A stretch of 64,000 nt of DNA from Penicillium oxalicum (lineage: Eukaryota; Ascomycota; Eurotiomycetes; Eurotiales; Aspergillaceae), in assembly GCF_001723175.1 (NCBI RefSeq), contig NC_064653.1, forward strand, positions 806,001 to 870,000, written 5' to 3'. A program made the position numbers and the translations under genes. Under the pieces are notes generated by a model. It was not told the origin of the DNA. It saw only the letters and a list, made by a program, of their open reading frames with translations, and searched no databases. This document shows positions 1 through 11,120 of this stretch, one piece after another (position 1 is the stretch's first letter; every line of letters starts with the position of its first letter).

Positions 1-631
1 TGCGAGGAGAACTCTTGGGGGCTTGGCGAAGGCGGCCATGTTTTCCGTTGATTGGGTTCGACGAGCGCGTGAGTGGTACCGACTCGCCGAGAAGGGCTGG
101 GCGTTTGGGCCCGGGCGAAGATCCTGGATTTTGGTGTGTCATAGAAACCCGCTCGCGGGCTCTGCTTCGCTCGGTCTGGCGGAGTCGTCATGTCACGGGG
201 AGAGGAATCGTGGGCGCTGCTCTGACGGGAGTTCCGCTCTCATCATCGTCAAATGCCAGATGGCCATTCTCGTCATCCCACTGGATCCCAGTGATGGATC
301 GCGGGTCCCCCACTTTGCAGTGCGAGGAGCCACTGCAGGGTATTCGTGAGGTCGGATGATGATGCCAGTCAAGTCCGGGGTAAGGATGTGCCAAAATAGA
401 AAGTATTAAATGCGGTACCCGATCCACCCTCTTCGATGATGTCGCAATAATGTACCAAAAAGGGACAAAATCACACTTCTCACGACCTCACCCCTAGTTT
501 CTGTGGCCTCGCAAAGGATTCTCGAACAGAGACTCATCTCTTCGTTGACACCGACGCCCTTTAATGGTCAATTTGCATGTTCTGACCAAGCGATTGACGA
601 TAAGGTCTTCTTCCTGGCGGCCCACCTTTTT

Positions 632-674
<43 letters not shown>

Positions 675-779
675 CTCGAGGACGCGTCGTTGCAGAGTTG
701 AAGCTCACCCTCTTGCACTGGGTTCCAGAAATCACAGACACACAAAAAGACACGCTTTCTTTCGTTCTCGATCGTCACA
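1..779. other. non-coding stretch upstream of ureD
   Basis: No reading frame here has start context, splice signals or recognisable protein similarity. The two overlapping short plus-strand frames in the first 360 bases look like chance frames. The last 150 bases before the ureD start are pyrimidine-rich, which is typical of a fungal 5' leader. Confidence 0.5.
639..672. repeat. (TC)17 microsatellite in the ureD leader
   Basis: A perfect dinucleotide run of TC, about 34 bases long, lies roughly 110 bases upstream of the ureD ATG at 780. CT-rich leaders are common in front of fungal genes, but this is a pure simple repeat likely to vary in length between strains. Confidence 0.9.
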
Positions 780-1967
780 ATGCGACAACCAACCATGCCC
801 ATCCGCTCACCCTTTGAGTCGTCGATCGCAAAGCCGGGCCAAGGCACGGTGGTCCTCTCTCTTCTGCCTCCCAATACTCCCACACTCACCACGCTCACAT
901 ACAAATACCCATTGAAGCTGGTCCCCCGATCGTCCAGCTTCGTGCCCAGCTCGTCCGACTCGGTGCGGCCAGAGTCCAGCCCGTCCAGGCCGGTCCATCT
1001 CTACCTGTTGACCTACGGCGGCGGCCTCCTACCGGGGGACCATATCGAGGTGTCCATTCAGTTGGAGGCCCGAACCCGCATGGTGGTGACCACTCCGCAA
1101 GGGAGCACCAAAATCTTCAAGACGGAGCCCAGCAACGCCAATGGAATCAAGTTGATCAAGGGTCATCGGGAGCACATGCCTTCGCACCAACACCTCGCTG
1201 ACATGAGTAAGCAATCGCTCGATGTCCGCATCGGGCGGCGCGCAGCGCTGTGCTACTTGCCCGACCCGTCCGTGCCATTCAAAAACAGCCGCTATGCGCA
1301 AGTGCAGACCTTCACTGTGGACGCTTCGGCCAGAGGCGACGAGCGCGGCAGCTTGTGTGTGTTGGACTGGGTCACGCAGGGCCGCACCTCCCGGGGCGAG
1401 AATTGGGACTTTCGCTTCTGGCGCGGGCGCAATGAAGTGTGGGCCCACGATGAGAAGACGGGCAAAAACCGACTCTTGTTACGAGACTCGGTCATCCTGG
1501 ACGACGAGACCGACAATCGTGCCCCCCCGGAGGAGAATCTCTCGGCAGAAGAAAGCGGCGCCGGAACGGAGAACCACGCTGCACCCACGGGACCTCCACC
1601 ATCACAGGCGGGTCTGACGTCCTTAAACCTGATCAAGGAGCGAACGCGTCCGCACGGCGTGGTTGGCACGCTGATTCTGTCGGGTCCGGTATTCGACAGT
1701 CTTGGCGCGTTCCTGATGCACCAATTCAACTCCCAGCCTCGGATCGGAGGCCAAAATTGGTCGGCATCCTCATCTGATCCCGACCCCTCAACGCTCTGCA
1801 CCAAAGGCGATGTGACATGGACGGCAGCCCGTGTACGGGCCGGGTTTGTCCTCGTCAAATTTGGTGCCAAGGACTTTGAGACGGCCAAAGACTGGCTCGG
1901 AGGTCTCCTTCGTGAAGAAGGTAGCATTGTCCGGGAATTCGGCGAGGAAGCGCTCTTCTGCCTGTGA
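780..1967 (+). CDS. ureD: urease accessory protein UreD
   Basis: Single-exon frame of 395 codons. It matches the UreD family: an N-terminal region with a pyrimidine-rich leader in front, a central stretch reading YGGGLLPGDHIEVSI (about residues 79-93), and then TPQGSTKIFKTEP (about 107-119), both hallmarks of UreD. UreD, with UreF and UreG, helps load nickel into the cytosolic urease apoenzyme, so the protein should act in urea nitrogen use. The start is the ATG at 780; a second in-frame ATG at 795 gives a protein beginning MPIRSPFESS and could be the real start. A hydrophilic insert around residues 250-275 is longer than in bacterial UreD, as usual in fungi. No other urease gene lies nearby. 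Identification rests on family recognition, which is strong. Confidence 0.93.
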   Translation: MRQPTMPIRSPFESSIAKPGQGTVVLSLLPPNTPTLTTLTYKYPLKLVPRSSSFVPSSSDSVRPESSPSRPVHLYLLTYGGGLLPGDHIEVSIQLEARTRMVVTTPQGSTKIFKTEPSNANGIKLIKGHREHMPSHQHLADMSKQSLDVRIGRRAALCYLPDPSVPFKNSRYAQVQTFTVDASARGDERGSLCVLDWVTQGRTSRGENWDFRFWRGRNEVWAHDEKTGKNRLLLRDSVILDDETDNRAPPEENLSAEESGAGTENHAAPTGPPPSQAGLTSLNLIKERTRPHGVVGTLILSGPVFDSLGAFLMHQFNSQPRIGGQNWSASSSDPDPSTLCTKGDVTWTAARVRAGFVLVKFGAKDFETAKDWLGGLLREEGSIVREFGEEALFCL

Positions 1968-2805
1968 AGTTGTTTGGATTTTTTTTCCCTTGTGTACCCA
2001 AACCTTTTTTCTCCCTTCCCCCCTCGATCTCTTCTTCCCCTTTCTCCTCCTTTTCCGTCCCCTCCTAATTCTCTTCTATCCGTATCATGTTTTTGATGTC
2101 GAACAAGTTGACATGTGAGGCCAAGACTGGCCATGAAACAACCACTTGCGCCCGTGGTCTAAGACTGCATTCTTTGATTTACACGATGCCCACACGCATT
2201 CATGACAGTTTGATGTGTTTTGGTTGTTCTTTATTTGATCGCGCGATAGGCGTCTTGATCGCGGTTTTGGACGATGACGAGTCCAAAATATGATGCCCTG
2301 TTTGAACTAAAAAAAAGGACCCCCTCTGGGTTGACTTCCGCCGGGGCCAACTGGAATGAAGCAGAATCGGCAGACTGGAGCTGGCTCGTCTCGATGAAAG
2401 TGGAATGGGCAAGAATTAGCCCTGTCAATGCATTTGCAATCTTTTCAAGACTTTGGAATCCATGTTCTTTTGTATCAAAACTTGCGAGGTCATCCTCCTG
2501 GATGTTTCACAGTTGTAATTCACCCCGGACGCCCCTCTCCTGGACACGTGGTACGATAATCTGGACAAGGCATGTGGTTTCTTCATCCCAAATAAGAAGT
2601 ATGTTCACATATGTATTTGATATATATATATATAAATTCTTGAAAAAAAAGAGAATATCAGCCAATCAAGTTCCCCTTGGCAAAGATCGTACGTCGTCCC
2701 ACGTGTGCGCGGGCACGTGTGTGCGTATCCGGGTTCGTCAGCCATAACAAGAAAGACGAGGAAGAAACATGAAAAACGTAAGAGAAGAAAAGACATCCAT
2801 CATTT
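1968..2805. other. intergenic, convergent 3' ends of ureD and AIM6-like gene
   Basis: Contains T/C-rich sequence just after the ureD stop and a short (TA)n run with an A-rich tail near 2620-2650. No coding potential was recognised. It probably holds the two 3' untranslated regions. Confidence 0.5.
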
Positions 2806-4128
2806 TCATCTCCCCTCATCGACAGATGTATTCAGCCGATCCATCTGGATCCTCGTGGCAGCGGCCAAATCATCCACGTTTAGGAAATCAACCCCCTCCC
2901 GCACCAACACTCGCCAGACATAGTCTCGCATCGCCCGCGGCCAATTGGGAATCCCCCAATACCGAACCTTGAGCCCATGACTGTGAGCAATTCGCACATG
3001 GGTTCGAATCATTTCCACCTGGTGCTGGCTGAATTGCAGACTCCACGGAAGTCCAATGGCCTGGCGCAGAGAGACCGAGGCATAATGGCTATTCCTCGCG
3101 TTGAACGTGCTCGGCTCGATACTATCTGGTGTCCCCGAGAGGCCCTGACCGGCGTCTGCGGATCGCCTCGGCGAAACAGAAGAGGTGGACGGTCTGATGA
3201 CTTGGTCGTGGGTCATTGATTTTGATTCGAGGGTCTCGACGAGCTTGTCTAGTGGAGCATCGAAGAAAATGTCTCTGTGGACCCTGTTTGCGACGAGGAG
3301 GTCGAATGGGGTGTTGCCCGTTCCGACTACGGTCACGGGGCCGGGAATGGTGTCGTCTCCGTTGAAGAAAGTGAGATAGCCGCGACTTCTCAGGGGGGCC
3401 AACTGCCTCTGAATGACTGGCCATGCGGCGGCACCGTCACTTTTCAGGTCGAGGAGCAGGATGAGAGTCTGCTCAGGATGGGTGTCATATATTCCCGTGA
3501 AACGGGGGGAGTGACTGCCTTGTTGCGCTGAGGATGGCTGGCCGGTGAGGCGGTTTTGGTGGTCCAGCAGACGGACCAGAGGATCGATATACATGGCTTT
3601 GAGGGTGCGTGTCGCGTTCAATGAGGAGGTTGTATGTCCAACGTATAACTCCTCGTCAAAGAGCCAGACATCGGCCTCGACCCCGATACAGCCGGCTCGT
3701 AGTGCAGAGAACAATGGCTCCGGACGCCAGTAGTCATTATGGGAATGACAGCCGACGGGAACGACTCGACGAGAGATATCGCGGGGCCTCGAATGGGACC
3801 CTTCACTCGCTTCGATGGTGTTGTCATCTCGTGGAGTCCACAGTCGTAGGACATGACCAGCCTCATCGGGGAAGAATGCTATTCCCACCGAGAGGGCAAC
3901 TATCGTGAATTGAATGATTCCTCTGCAACGCAACCCGTTAGCCAGACTCACTCACAGCGGGACTGTTGTCCTGCGATAATGACGGATCCATCCAGCTTCT
4001 GGTAATCATGCAGATGCATCGCCTGTCGTATACCGATGACCAGCCGACTTGGACATCTCGCTCATCAAAGCTGCCGAACAAGAATCTCCCCCTTCAGTTC
4101 CTGGCACACAGCTGGACGTAGAGCGCAT
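2806..4128 (-). CDS. AIM6: AIM6-like PLC-type phosphodiesterase (two-exon model)
   Basis: The main exon (2806-3922) encodes a protein with a hydrophobic N-terminal anchor (IIQFTIVALSVGIAFF), then the family signature GCHSHNDYW and, about 25 residues on, EADVW and VGH. These are the phospholipase-C-like/GDPD-type active-site motifs found in yeast AIM6 (altered inheritance of mitochondria 6). Substrate is unknown. The open frame extends upstream only to a GTG, so a 5' exon is needed. My model joins exon 1 (4128-4034, ATG at 4128) to exon 2 across a 111-nt intron starting GTATAC, with CTAAC branch and GTTGCAG acceptor; phases match (phase 2) and create an Arg codon. GTATAC is a weak donor, so the N-terminus is tentative; an in-frame ATG at 4065 is an alternative start. 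Gene identity is firm, exon 1 is not. Confidence 0.8.
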
Positions 4129-4829
4129 CCGTAGGTCTCCCCTTGCTGGGTCCGCATCGGATGATAAGACTCGCGTACTTACAACATGACGAGCACCCTT
4201 GATTAACTGCATAGAGGTACAAGTCACTTTCCCTCGCAGCCTTCACAACATCAATTTACAATGAGCCCTGCCTGTCTTCGATTATACTCGCCCCACCCCA
4301 AACTGTCTCAACTTTCCGAAGATAGTGACAAAGGGCATCGTAGCGGAATGCCAGGCCCGGGGCACGAGGAGCGAGTCGTGACCGACGGAGATCGACTCCA
4401 AGTGCGGCCCCACCCTTTTCCCATGAAGACTGACGTCGTCGGACTTGACAAACACGTACAGATATGGTCAATTGATGCAATTGATGCACTTGATGCGCTC
4501 GAAAATATATCCTGGTAATCTGCTGCTTGATGCGAACCGTTGTGTTTTTACTATTATATTCGCCGAGGATAGTGATGGCGCATCACAGCAACCTTCACCC
4601 CCCGACTCCCGACGAGCACAGAGACACAGCGAACAAGCTTAAGCTCATAATGGATTTGCAACATGGAACGCGTTATATACAATGGAATGCAGAAAAGCCA
4701 AACACCCCGCATCAACAGGACAGATGGGAACCAACTCGAATCAAAATTTTTCTTTTTGCTAAGAATGACAAAAGCCCAAGGTTCGATGATGCGACCTCGT
4801 ATGTGCAAATGCAGGATATCAATGCCCGT
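4129..4829. other. intergenic between AIM6-like 5' end and RRP5 3' end
   Basis: Both genes are on the minus strand, so this should hold the AIM6-like promoter and the RRP5 3' untranslated region. Only short frames are present and none resembles a protein. Confidence 0.4.
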
Positions 4830-7800
4830 CTACTCAGTCTCCTGGAGAGACTTCACGTAAGCCGCCGCCCGGGCCTTGGTTTCTTCCACCATCTTTTCAT
4901 CCCCACCTTCAGCCGCAGCCAGTTTCTCCTCAAAGGCCAGCCACTTCTTGAACAGGAATCGGGCCTGCTTGGGCTTCACCTTCTTACTCGGGTCAATAGT
5001 GACTGTTCCCTTCTTGTGTTGCAGCCCGAGGACTCGCTCGAACAGGCGGCGCACCTGCTCGGCATCGCCGGCCTTCATCTCCAAGTCGATCAAAATGTTC
5101 CACAGGTCGATACGCTTGGGGAACGAGGAGAGCAAGCCCTCAAAAACGGTGCGGCCACGCTCGATATCGCCATTGGCTGACCGGAACTCCAGCTGAGCAA
5201 ACTTGGATGTCGTCTCAACGTGGGTGTGTGCCGGCAGTGATTGGAGCGCCCGCGGCAGCAGAACCCGAGCTCGTTCGGGAGCAGCCAGTGTGTCGAAGAG
5301 GAAACTGGCGTAGTTCAGGAAGAACTTGGGCGATTGCGTGGAGATCTTCTTCTTCATCGCAGTTCGGAAGAGATCATCCGCTTTCTGTAAAAGAGGGAGG
5401 GTATTAGCCGTTATGTCATGTCATATGAAGAAAATATTTGAGAGAGAAAAAAAAGGGTGGCCACATACCTCGTTTTTGCCAGACTGGATGTAGATGCTGA
5501 TCATGCGGTCGTACATCTCTTGCGGCTCATTATACTGACAGGCGCGCTTGAAAACTTCTTCAAGGCTATCGTCGTTGCCGTACGTGTTCTCCAGGTTGAG
5601 AAGAGCGACCCAGATATTCAGCTTTTCGGAATCCTGGCCCATAGTGATCGTGCGCAAGGCACGCTCGGCAATTGTCCGCGCCTTGTCAACCTCGCCCAAC
5701 TCGAGCTGGAAGGCCATATACTGCAGCCAGAGCAGTGACGAGTCGGGCTCACCAAGGAGTAGCCGCTCATAGTCAGCAACTGTCTGAGGGCCATTCGCGT
5801 CCAAGTCACCTGTGCGATCAACTTGGATCTCAGGCTTGCTCTTCTTCTTTTTCTTCTTCTGTTGCTCCTCCTCCGCATCGCTGTCTGAATCCGCCATATC
5901 AGCATCCTCGGTTAGGACATTGCCACTCCAATCGAAACCACTGGCGCCAAGACCGCCTTCTTTGGTAGGCCCATTTGCGAGCTCTTCTTCATCACTATCC
6001 TCATCCTCCTCCTCGTCGTCACTGCCGTTCTCGACTTCCACACCACCCATGGAGACATCATCGTCTTCATCGACACTGTCGTTGCCGTCAAGCTCCACAC
6101 CACCAGCCTCATCCTCAACGTCCTCCTCGTCGCTGCTCTCGTCCGCTTCACCTTGGAAATGAGAAGCTTTAAGCGAGAACGAAATCTTGCCGGTCTTGGT
6201 GTCAATCTTGATAATTTTAGCCTTAACGGAATCGCCTTCGTCATACAAGGTACGGGCATCCTCAACGCGTTTATCGGCCATCTCGCTGCGATGGCAGAGA
6301 CCACTGACGTTTGCAGAACGATCGATGACAATGAAGGCGCCAAATTCTTCGACCTTGCGAATCTTGCCAGTGACGATTTGGCCGACCTTGAGATCTCGGA
6401 GCGCAAGCGGAGCCTTGAAGTTGGGATCAAGTACTGAATCTTTCAGGCTCATCTGCAACTTGTTCTGCTCCGCGTCAATGAAGGTGACACGACCCTTGAC
6501 CAACTGATCGGTCTGGAACGAATCCTTCCATTCCTTCAGATAAGAGTCCGACAAGTCCGACACACGGACGTAGGCAGTCACGTCATGACCCACTGTGACG
6601 AAAAGACCGGCATCGGTAATGCGCTTGACGAAGCCGCGGACCACGTCGTTGACCTTGATATCACTGATGGATGAGATCTCACGATCTTGAACCGGCAACG
6701 AGGAGCTAAGGATCTTCGAGGGGCGAAGAGACAAAGAGATCTTCTTCTTAGTCTTGTCGACTGAAACGACGCAAGCACGCAACACCTCATTCTTGTGGTA
6801 GACACTGGGGTCGGCTTTGGAGAAATCATCAGCCATGTCGATAAGATTGACGGCACCAACGAGGGCCTCGCCAAGTTGCATGATGATCTGCTTGTCGGTG
6901 ATCTTAGTCACACGGCCAGCCAGAATCATGCCTGGCGCGACATCTCCGAATGAAAGTTTGTCGAAGCCCTGCTTAGCAGAGAGGTCCAGGTGACCCTTTT
7001 CAGCATTGACCGCAGTGACTTGAACCTTCAGAGCTGATCCAACCGGGAAGTTCTTCTCGACGTCGGTCAGGAGTGACAAGTCGTCGGAAGCGTCCATGAA
7101 GCGCAATCTGCCGCGCACATTCGGGGACAAATTGATCCAAAGGCAGTCGTCGGCAACATTGTTGACGAAGCCCATCCACGAAGAGCCCGTCTTGACTTGA
7201 TCCATGTTAAGAGGCTCAGGGTGGGCAGCATTGATGAAACTGGGCTTGAGGGAAAGCTCGAAGACGGGGTATTTGCCGCTACGGTGGGAGATAGGAAGGA
7301 ACTTGTGGTTGCGAGCGTCGTGAACACCCAAAACGCGCGCAGAGAGGAGCTGCTTTGCCTTGAAGAATCGCAGAGGCTGCTTGCGGTCCTTGATATCTTC
7401 CCACTTGTCGAAAATTTCAGACACATCAATGCGGCCTTGGATGTTGTCTGCCAGTTGCACGTTAATCTGCGTGGCCTTTACAGAGACCACCTTGCACTTG
7501 ACAATCCGACCAAACGAGATATCGGACATGGTCTTGATTTCCTCGTCGATTGAGTTTGCAAGAACGTCGTCGGTCTGCAATTTTTCCTTTGTCTTCTTTG
7601 AAGAAGTGCCTGCAGAGGTTGCGGAAGTTGCGGCCTTTTGAGACAAGATAAAGCGTTGGAGGTCAGCGTCAACCTCATGAACACGGACGGTGATGGTTGA
7701 GCCCTTGGAGAAGCCGAACTGGGGTTGAGTCAGGTTCGCGTCCTCGATAAGACGCTTGGGGACAAGGCCGGTAAGACCACCTAAGAACTCAACAAACAGG

Positions 7801-10392
7801 CCCGCCGGTGTGATATTGCGAACGAAGCCGGTCACATTGGAGTCTTCCTGCACGTCCTGGAATTTGCTGGGCATGAGCCCCTGCTTGACGGCCTTCTTCA
7901 GACTGGCCCTGCTAGACACGCGAATCAGACGATGAGCCCGCTGGGTATCAAGAACCAACAGGTCGTTGAGCTTTTGGCCGACACGAATCTTGGAAAGAGT
8001 GGAGTTCTGCTTTGATGGTGAGCCATCGATAATGTGCTGAACATCAAGACGGGCAACCAGGTCAGATTCCTCGAGCTTCAGGAGCAGATCATCGCCAGAC
8101 TTTTCGAACACAGTTCCGGAGACAAGAAGACCGGGCGTGATGTCTTCAAAGGCTTGGCCATACTTCTCACTGTATGTTGAAGGGTCCTTGCAAGAAACGG
8201 CGAGGCGACCTTGAGAAGCATCCACACTCAATGCGTGGACGTTAACGACCTGGCCTAATCTGAAATGCTCGGCGGGATCTTTGATGTAAGCTGAGCTCAT
8301 TTCAGAGACTGGTAGGAAACCGTGCACAGTGCCGTAGAACTGAACAACGGCACCGTGAGGCTGCAAATTGACGATGGTACCCGGAGACTGAGCGCCAGCC
8401 ATGATGTCCTTGTAATCCTTCCAGATAGCCGACTCGCTGTTCAAGAGACTCTTCTTCAAGGTCAAGCGAATCTGACGCTTGTCAAGATTGACGGAAAGAA
8501 TTCGGGCAGAGATCTTTTGGCCGACACGGAATTTCTTCTCGGGGAACTGAAGTTGGGTGTCGGCAAAGTGCATCGAGGGCACGAGTCCGGAAATGCCATC
8601 GGCAAGACTGGCAATAACACCCTCCATTCCCGTAGCACCGATCAAGAGCTTTTCCACCTTGGCCTTGACAATAGCACCGACGTTGACATCCTCAATACGA
8701 AGGAATGGTTGTTCAATGACGGACTTCTCGAAGGACAGGAGATAAAGGTTGTCGATCATGTTGTATCCTACCACACGGGCTTCGTGCGTAGACCCAATCT
8801 TATAAGCGCCTGCTTCAGGTGAAATAGACTCAATCTTTCCATCTGAAAGTCTAGAAATGTGAACAAATCCGATGTGCTTGGTCTCGCCAATCTGAGCATA
8901 CAATCCCATACCACTGGGATCCATTTTCACCACTTTAACTTCGGGGATGATGGCAGAAACCGCAGGAGCCTCGTCAGATGAGCCCGGCCCACGAGAATCG
9001 GAGGACAGCTTCATGACATGATCCAGCAAGGAAAATCCGACCTTGAAGGGCTCTGAGCTTGGGAACGTGGACACGATGCGGCCCTTGATCTTGGCTCCCA
9101 TTTTCCACTTGCGCTCGATGTCCAGCTTGCCGTCATCGGCACCAGATTGCACTAGATCGACGACAGCATCAAGCATTCCCATAATTTTTCCAGCGATGCC
9201 GTTGGGCGTTACCTCAGTTAAGAGGATCTCGGCGGCAACACCGGGGAGGAATGAATTGATTGTTGGTGCAGCGCTGAGGAAGTGTGAATTTTTGATCGCA
9301 GCGGACGACTGGAATTTGGCGGAGAGCTTGATGACATTACCGCTGGCATTGTGGCCAGTGACCATGCAGAGGAAAACCGAGCCCTCCTTGAGACTAGAGT
9401 ACTCGACACGGGGATCGACTTCTTTGGACGACATGAAACCCTTCAGGTCGCCGCCCTCGATACCGAGATCCATGACCACACCGTGATCTTCCACACTCAC
9501 GACCGCAGCTTGCACAGCTGTTTCAGCCACGAGATCGGATTTCGAAAGACCAGTGTTGGCCTGCCGAGGGTCAATCGACAATTCGAGGCGCTTCTTGCTA
9601 CGGCCTCCTGCCTCGGTGGCTTCGGTGCCTGTCGAAGTAACATATGTTCGTAGATACTGGCCAATGTAGAAATGCTCCTTCAAATCGAAGATGTCTTCAT
9701 CAGAGCTTTCGTCATCATCCTCGTCTTCGTTCAGCATCTTTTCGATTTTGTCGTCCAAAACCTTGGAGACCGATGTGAGGGGAACGTAGCCAACGAGGTT
9801 GTTGGGCAATGAGATAGCAATGTCGTGGGCGGTGATTCCAGATACCTGGCCAAGAATCATGGATCCCGGTACAATGCGCTATTCACGTTAGGATAAAAAA
9901 CAGGGAACAAAGATCGTGAATTTCTCATTTTCAATGTCGTACCTTGTAGCTGAGACCTTCAATTCGCACACCTTCCTTTTCAGAGGATTCCTTGTTGGCA
10001 GACTTCTTGCCTTTTGTCTTCTTCTTCCGAGATTTTTTGGCACCTGCTTTTGTGTCCGCGTCCTCCATCTCCACATCTTCGTCGTCTTCGTCGTCGTCCA
10101 TGTCGTCGGCGAATTCACGTGTGGGCTTTTTGACGCCCTTCTGCTCAAACAAAACATCCTTGTTCGCTTGAATCTGAATTTGCTTCCGCTCCAGAGGGGT
10201 CAACACGCTGCCACCACCACGAGGGAAAGATGGCTCATCGTCGCGCAGAACAGAAAGCTCTGAAGCTTGGGGGGCGGTATCTCTTGACTTCGACTCTGGC
10301 TTGCGGTCTTCTGCGCCGACCTTGGCACGCTTCTGCGGTTGACGAGCATTTGTCTCTTCAGGGGCATTCCCCTTCCGCTTGATCGGTGCCAT
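4830..10392 (-). CDS. RRP5: rRNA biogenesis protein RRP5
   Basis: Three exons: 10392-9943, 9878-5469 and 5384-4830, joined in phase 0 at both introns (66 and 84 nt, donors GTACGA and GTATGT, acceptors ...AATAG and ...TACAG). The product is 1804 aa, the usual size for fungal Rrp5. Residues 1-150 are basic/acidic and disordered. Residues about 150-1380 are a long series of S1-type OB-fold repeats, with recurrent G-x-V and GLF/GLVP motifs. Residues about 1386-1490 are a very acidic linker ending in a lysine run. From about 1510 come HAT/TPR-like helical repeats (ADYERLL, DLWNILIDLE). Rrp5 acts in the nucleolus in the early 90S pre-ribosome and is needed for cleavages at A0-A2 and A3. The start is the MAPIKRK ATG; the open frame upstream of it lies in the leader. 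A Cdt2-like gene is transcribed divergently. Confidence 0.96.
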
Positions 10393-11120
10393 TGTTGGTA
10401 GGCTGAACCGATTATTGTGCAGATAAGAGAGCCTGTTGTACCGCAAAGAAAAAAAAATTAAAAATCCGATAATTCAAGGCAGAACGTTAGGCGGTGAGGT
10501 CGGAGCGAGACCGCCTTTCCACCCAACCCGAGTCTGAGTTGCAGCTGGAACCGCATGCACGGTTGAACACCATACTGTACTTCGCGATGTAGGATGTTCC
10601 TTCTTTTGTCTTTCTTTTTCATTTCATTGTTTCATTCTTTTTGAGTGAGATAGCTCTGTGGTCTCTGAGGACATTCGAGCTCTTGTCGAAAATTAGAATG
10701 TCGAGGTCGGGGTTGCAACCAACTGAATTAAGAGGTTCTACTTGTGAAGGTTTCCCGAGGTTGCAAAAATTCCGTCTGCATTCCCATTGCATTGATGTTC
10801 AATGGTAGACACACTTACTCCAGCCAATCTGAGCGGAAAGGTCCTGATTACAAGCAAAATAAAGTGAGAACGACGTTAGTGTGTAACCTTAGTAGTTGGA
10901 CGTGACTGTAGTTGGGCCCGATGTGGGCACCTGGGCCCTGAAATCAAGCGTTAAGTACCCGCTCCACACGCTCCGCGTCACGACTCACGTCCGATGCGCG
11001 CAACACGCACGAGCAGACCCGCTCTCTCATCTTGCCCCCTTCGGCTGGGTCTTTTTCTCGCACCAACCCCCATGTGCAGTTTCACGATAATCTGTCAATC
11101 GCGGGTCGATAGAACACACA
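10393..11120. promoter_or_regulatory. divergent intergenic promoter region, RRP5 / Cdt2-like gene
   Basis: About 730 bases separate the two divergent starts, so both promoters must lie here. An A-rich tract sits at 10444-10460, just upstream of the RRP5 ATG. No reading frame with protein character was seen. Specific factor sites are not claimed. Confidence 0.5.

Noticed and set aside
1292..2134. 280-codon minus-strand frame over ureD
   Set aside because: Overlaps the well-defined UreD coding sequence; composition is that of a shadow frame rich in Arg/Ser/Pro.
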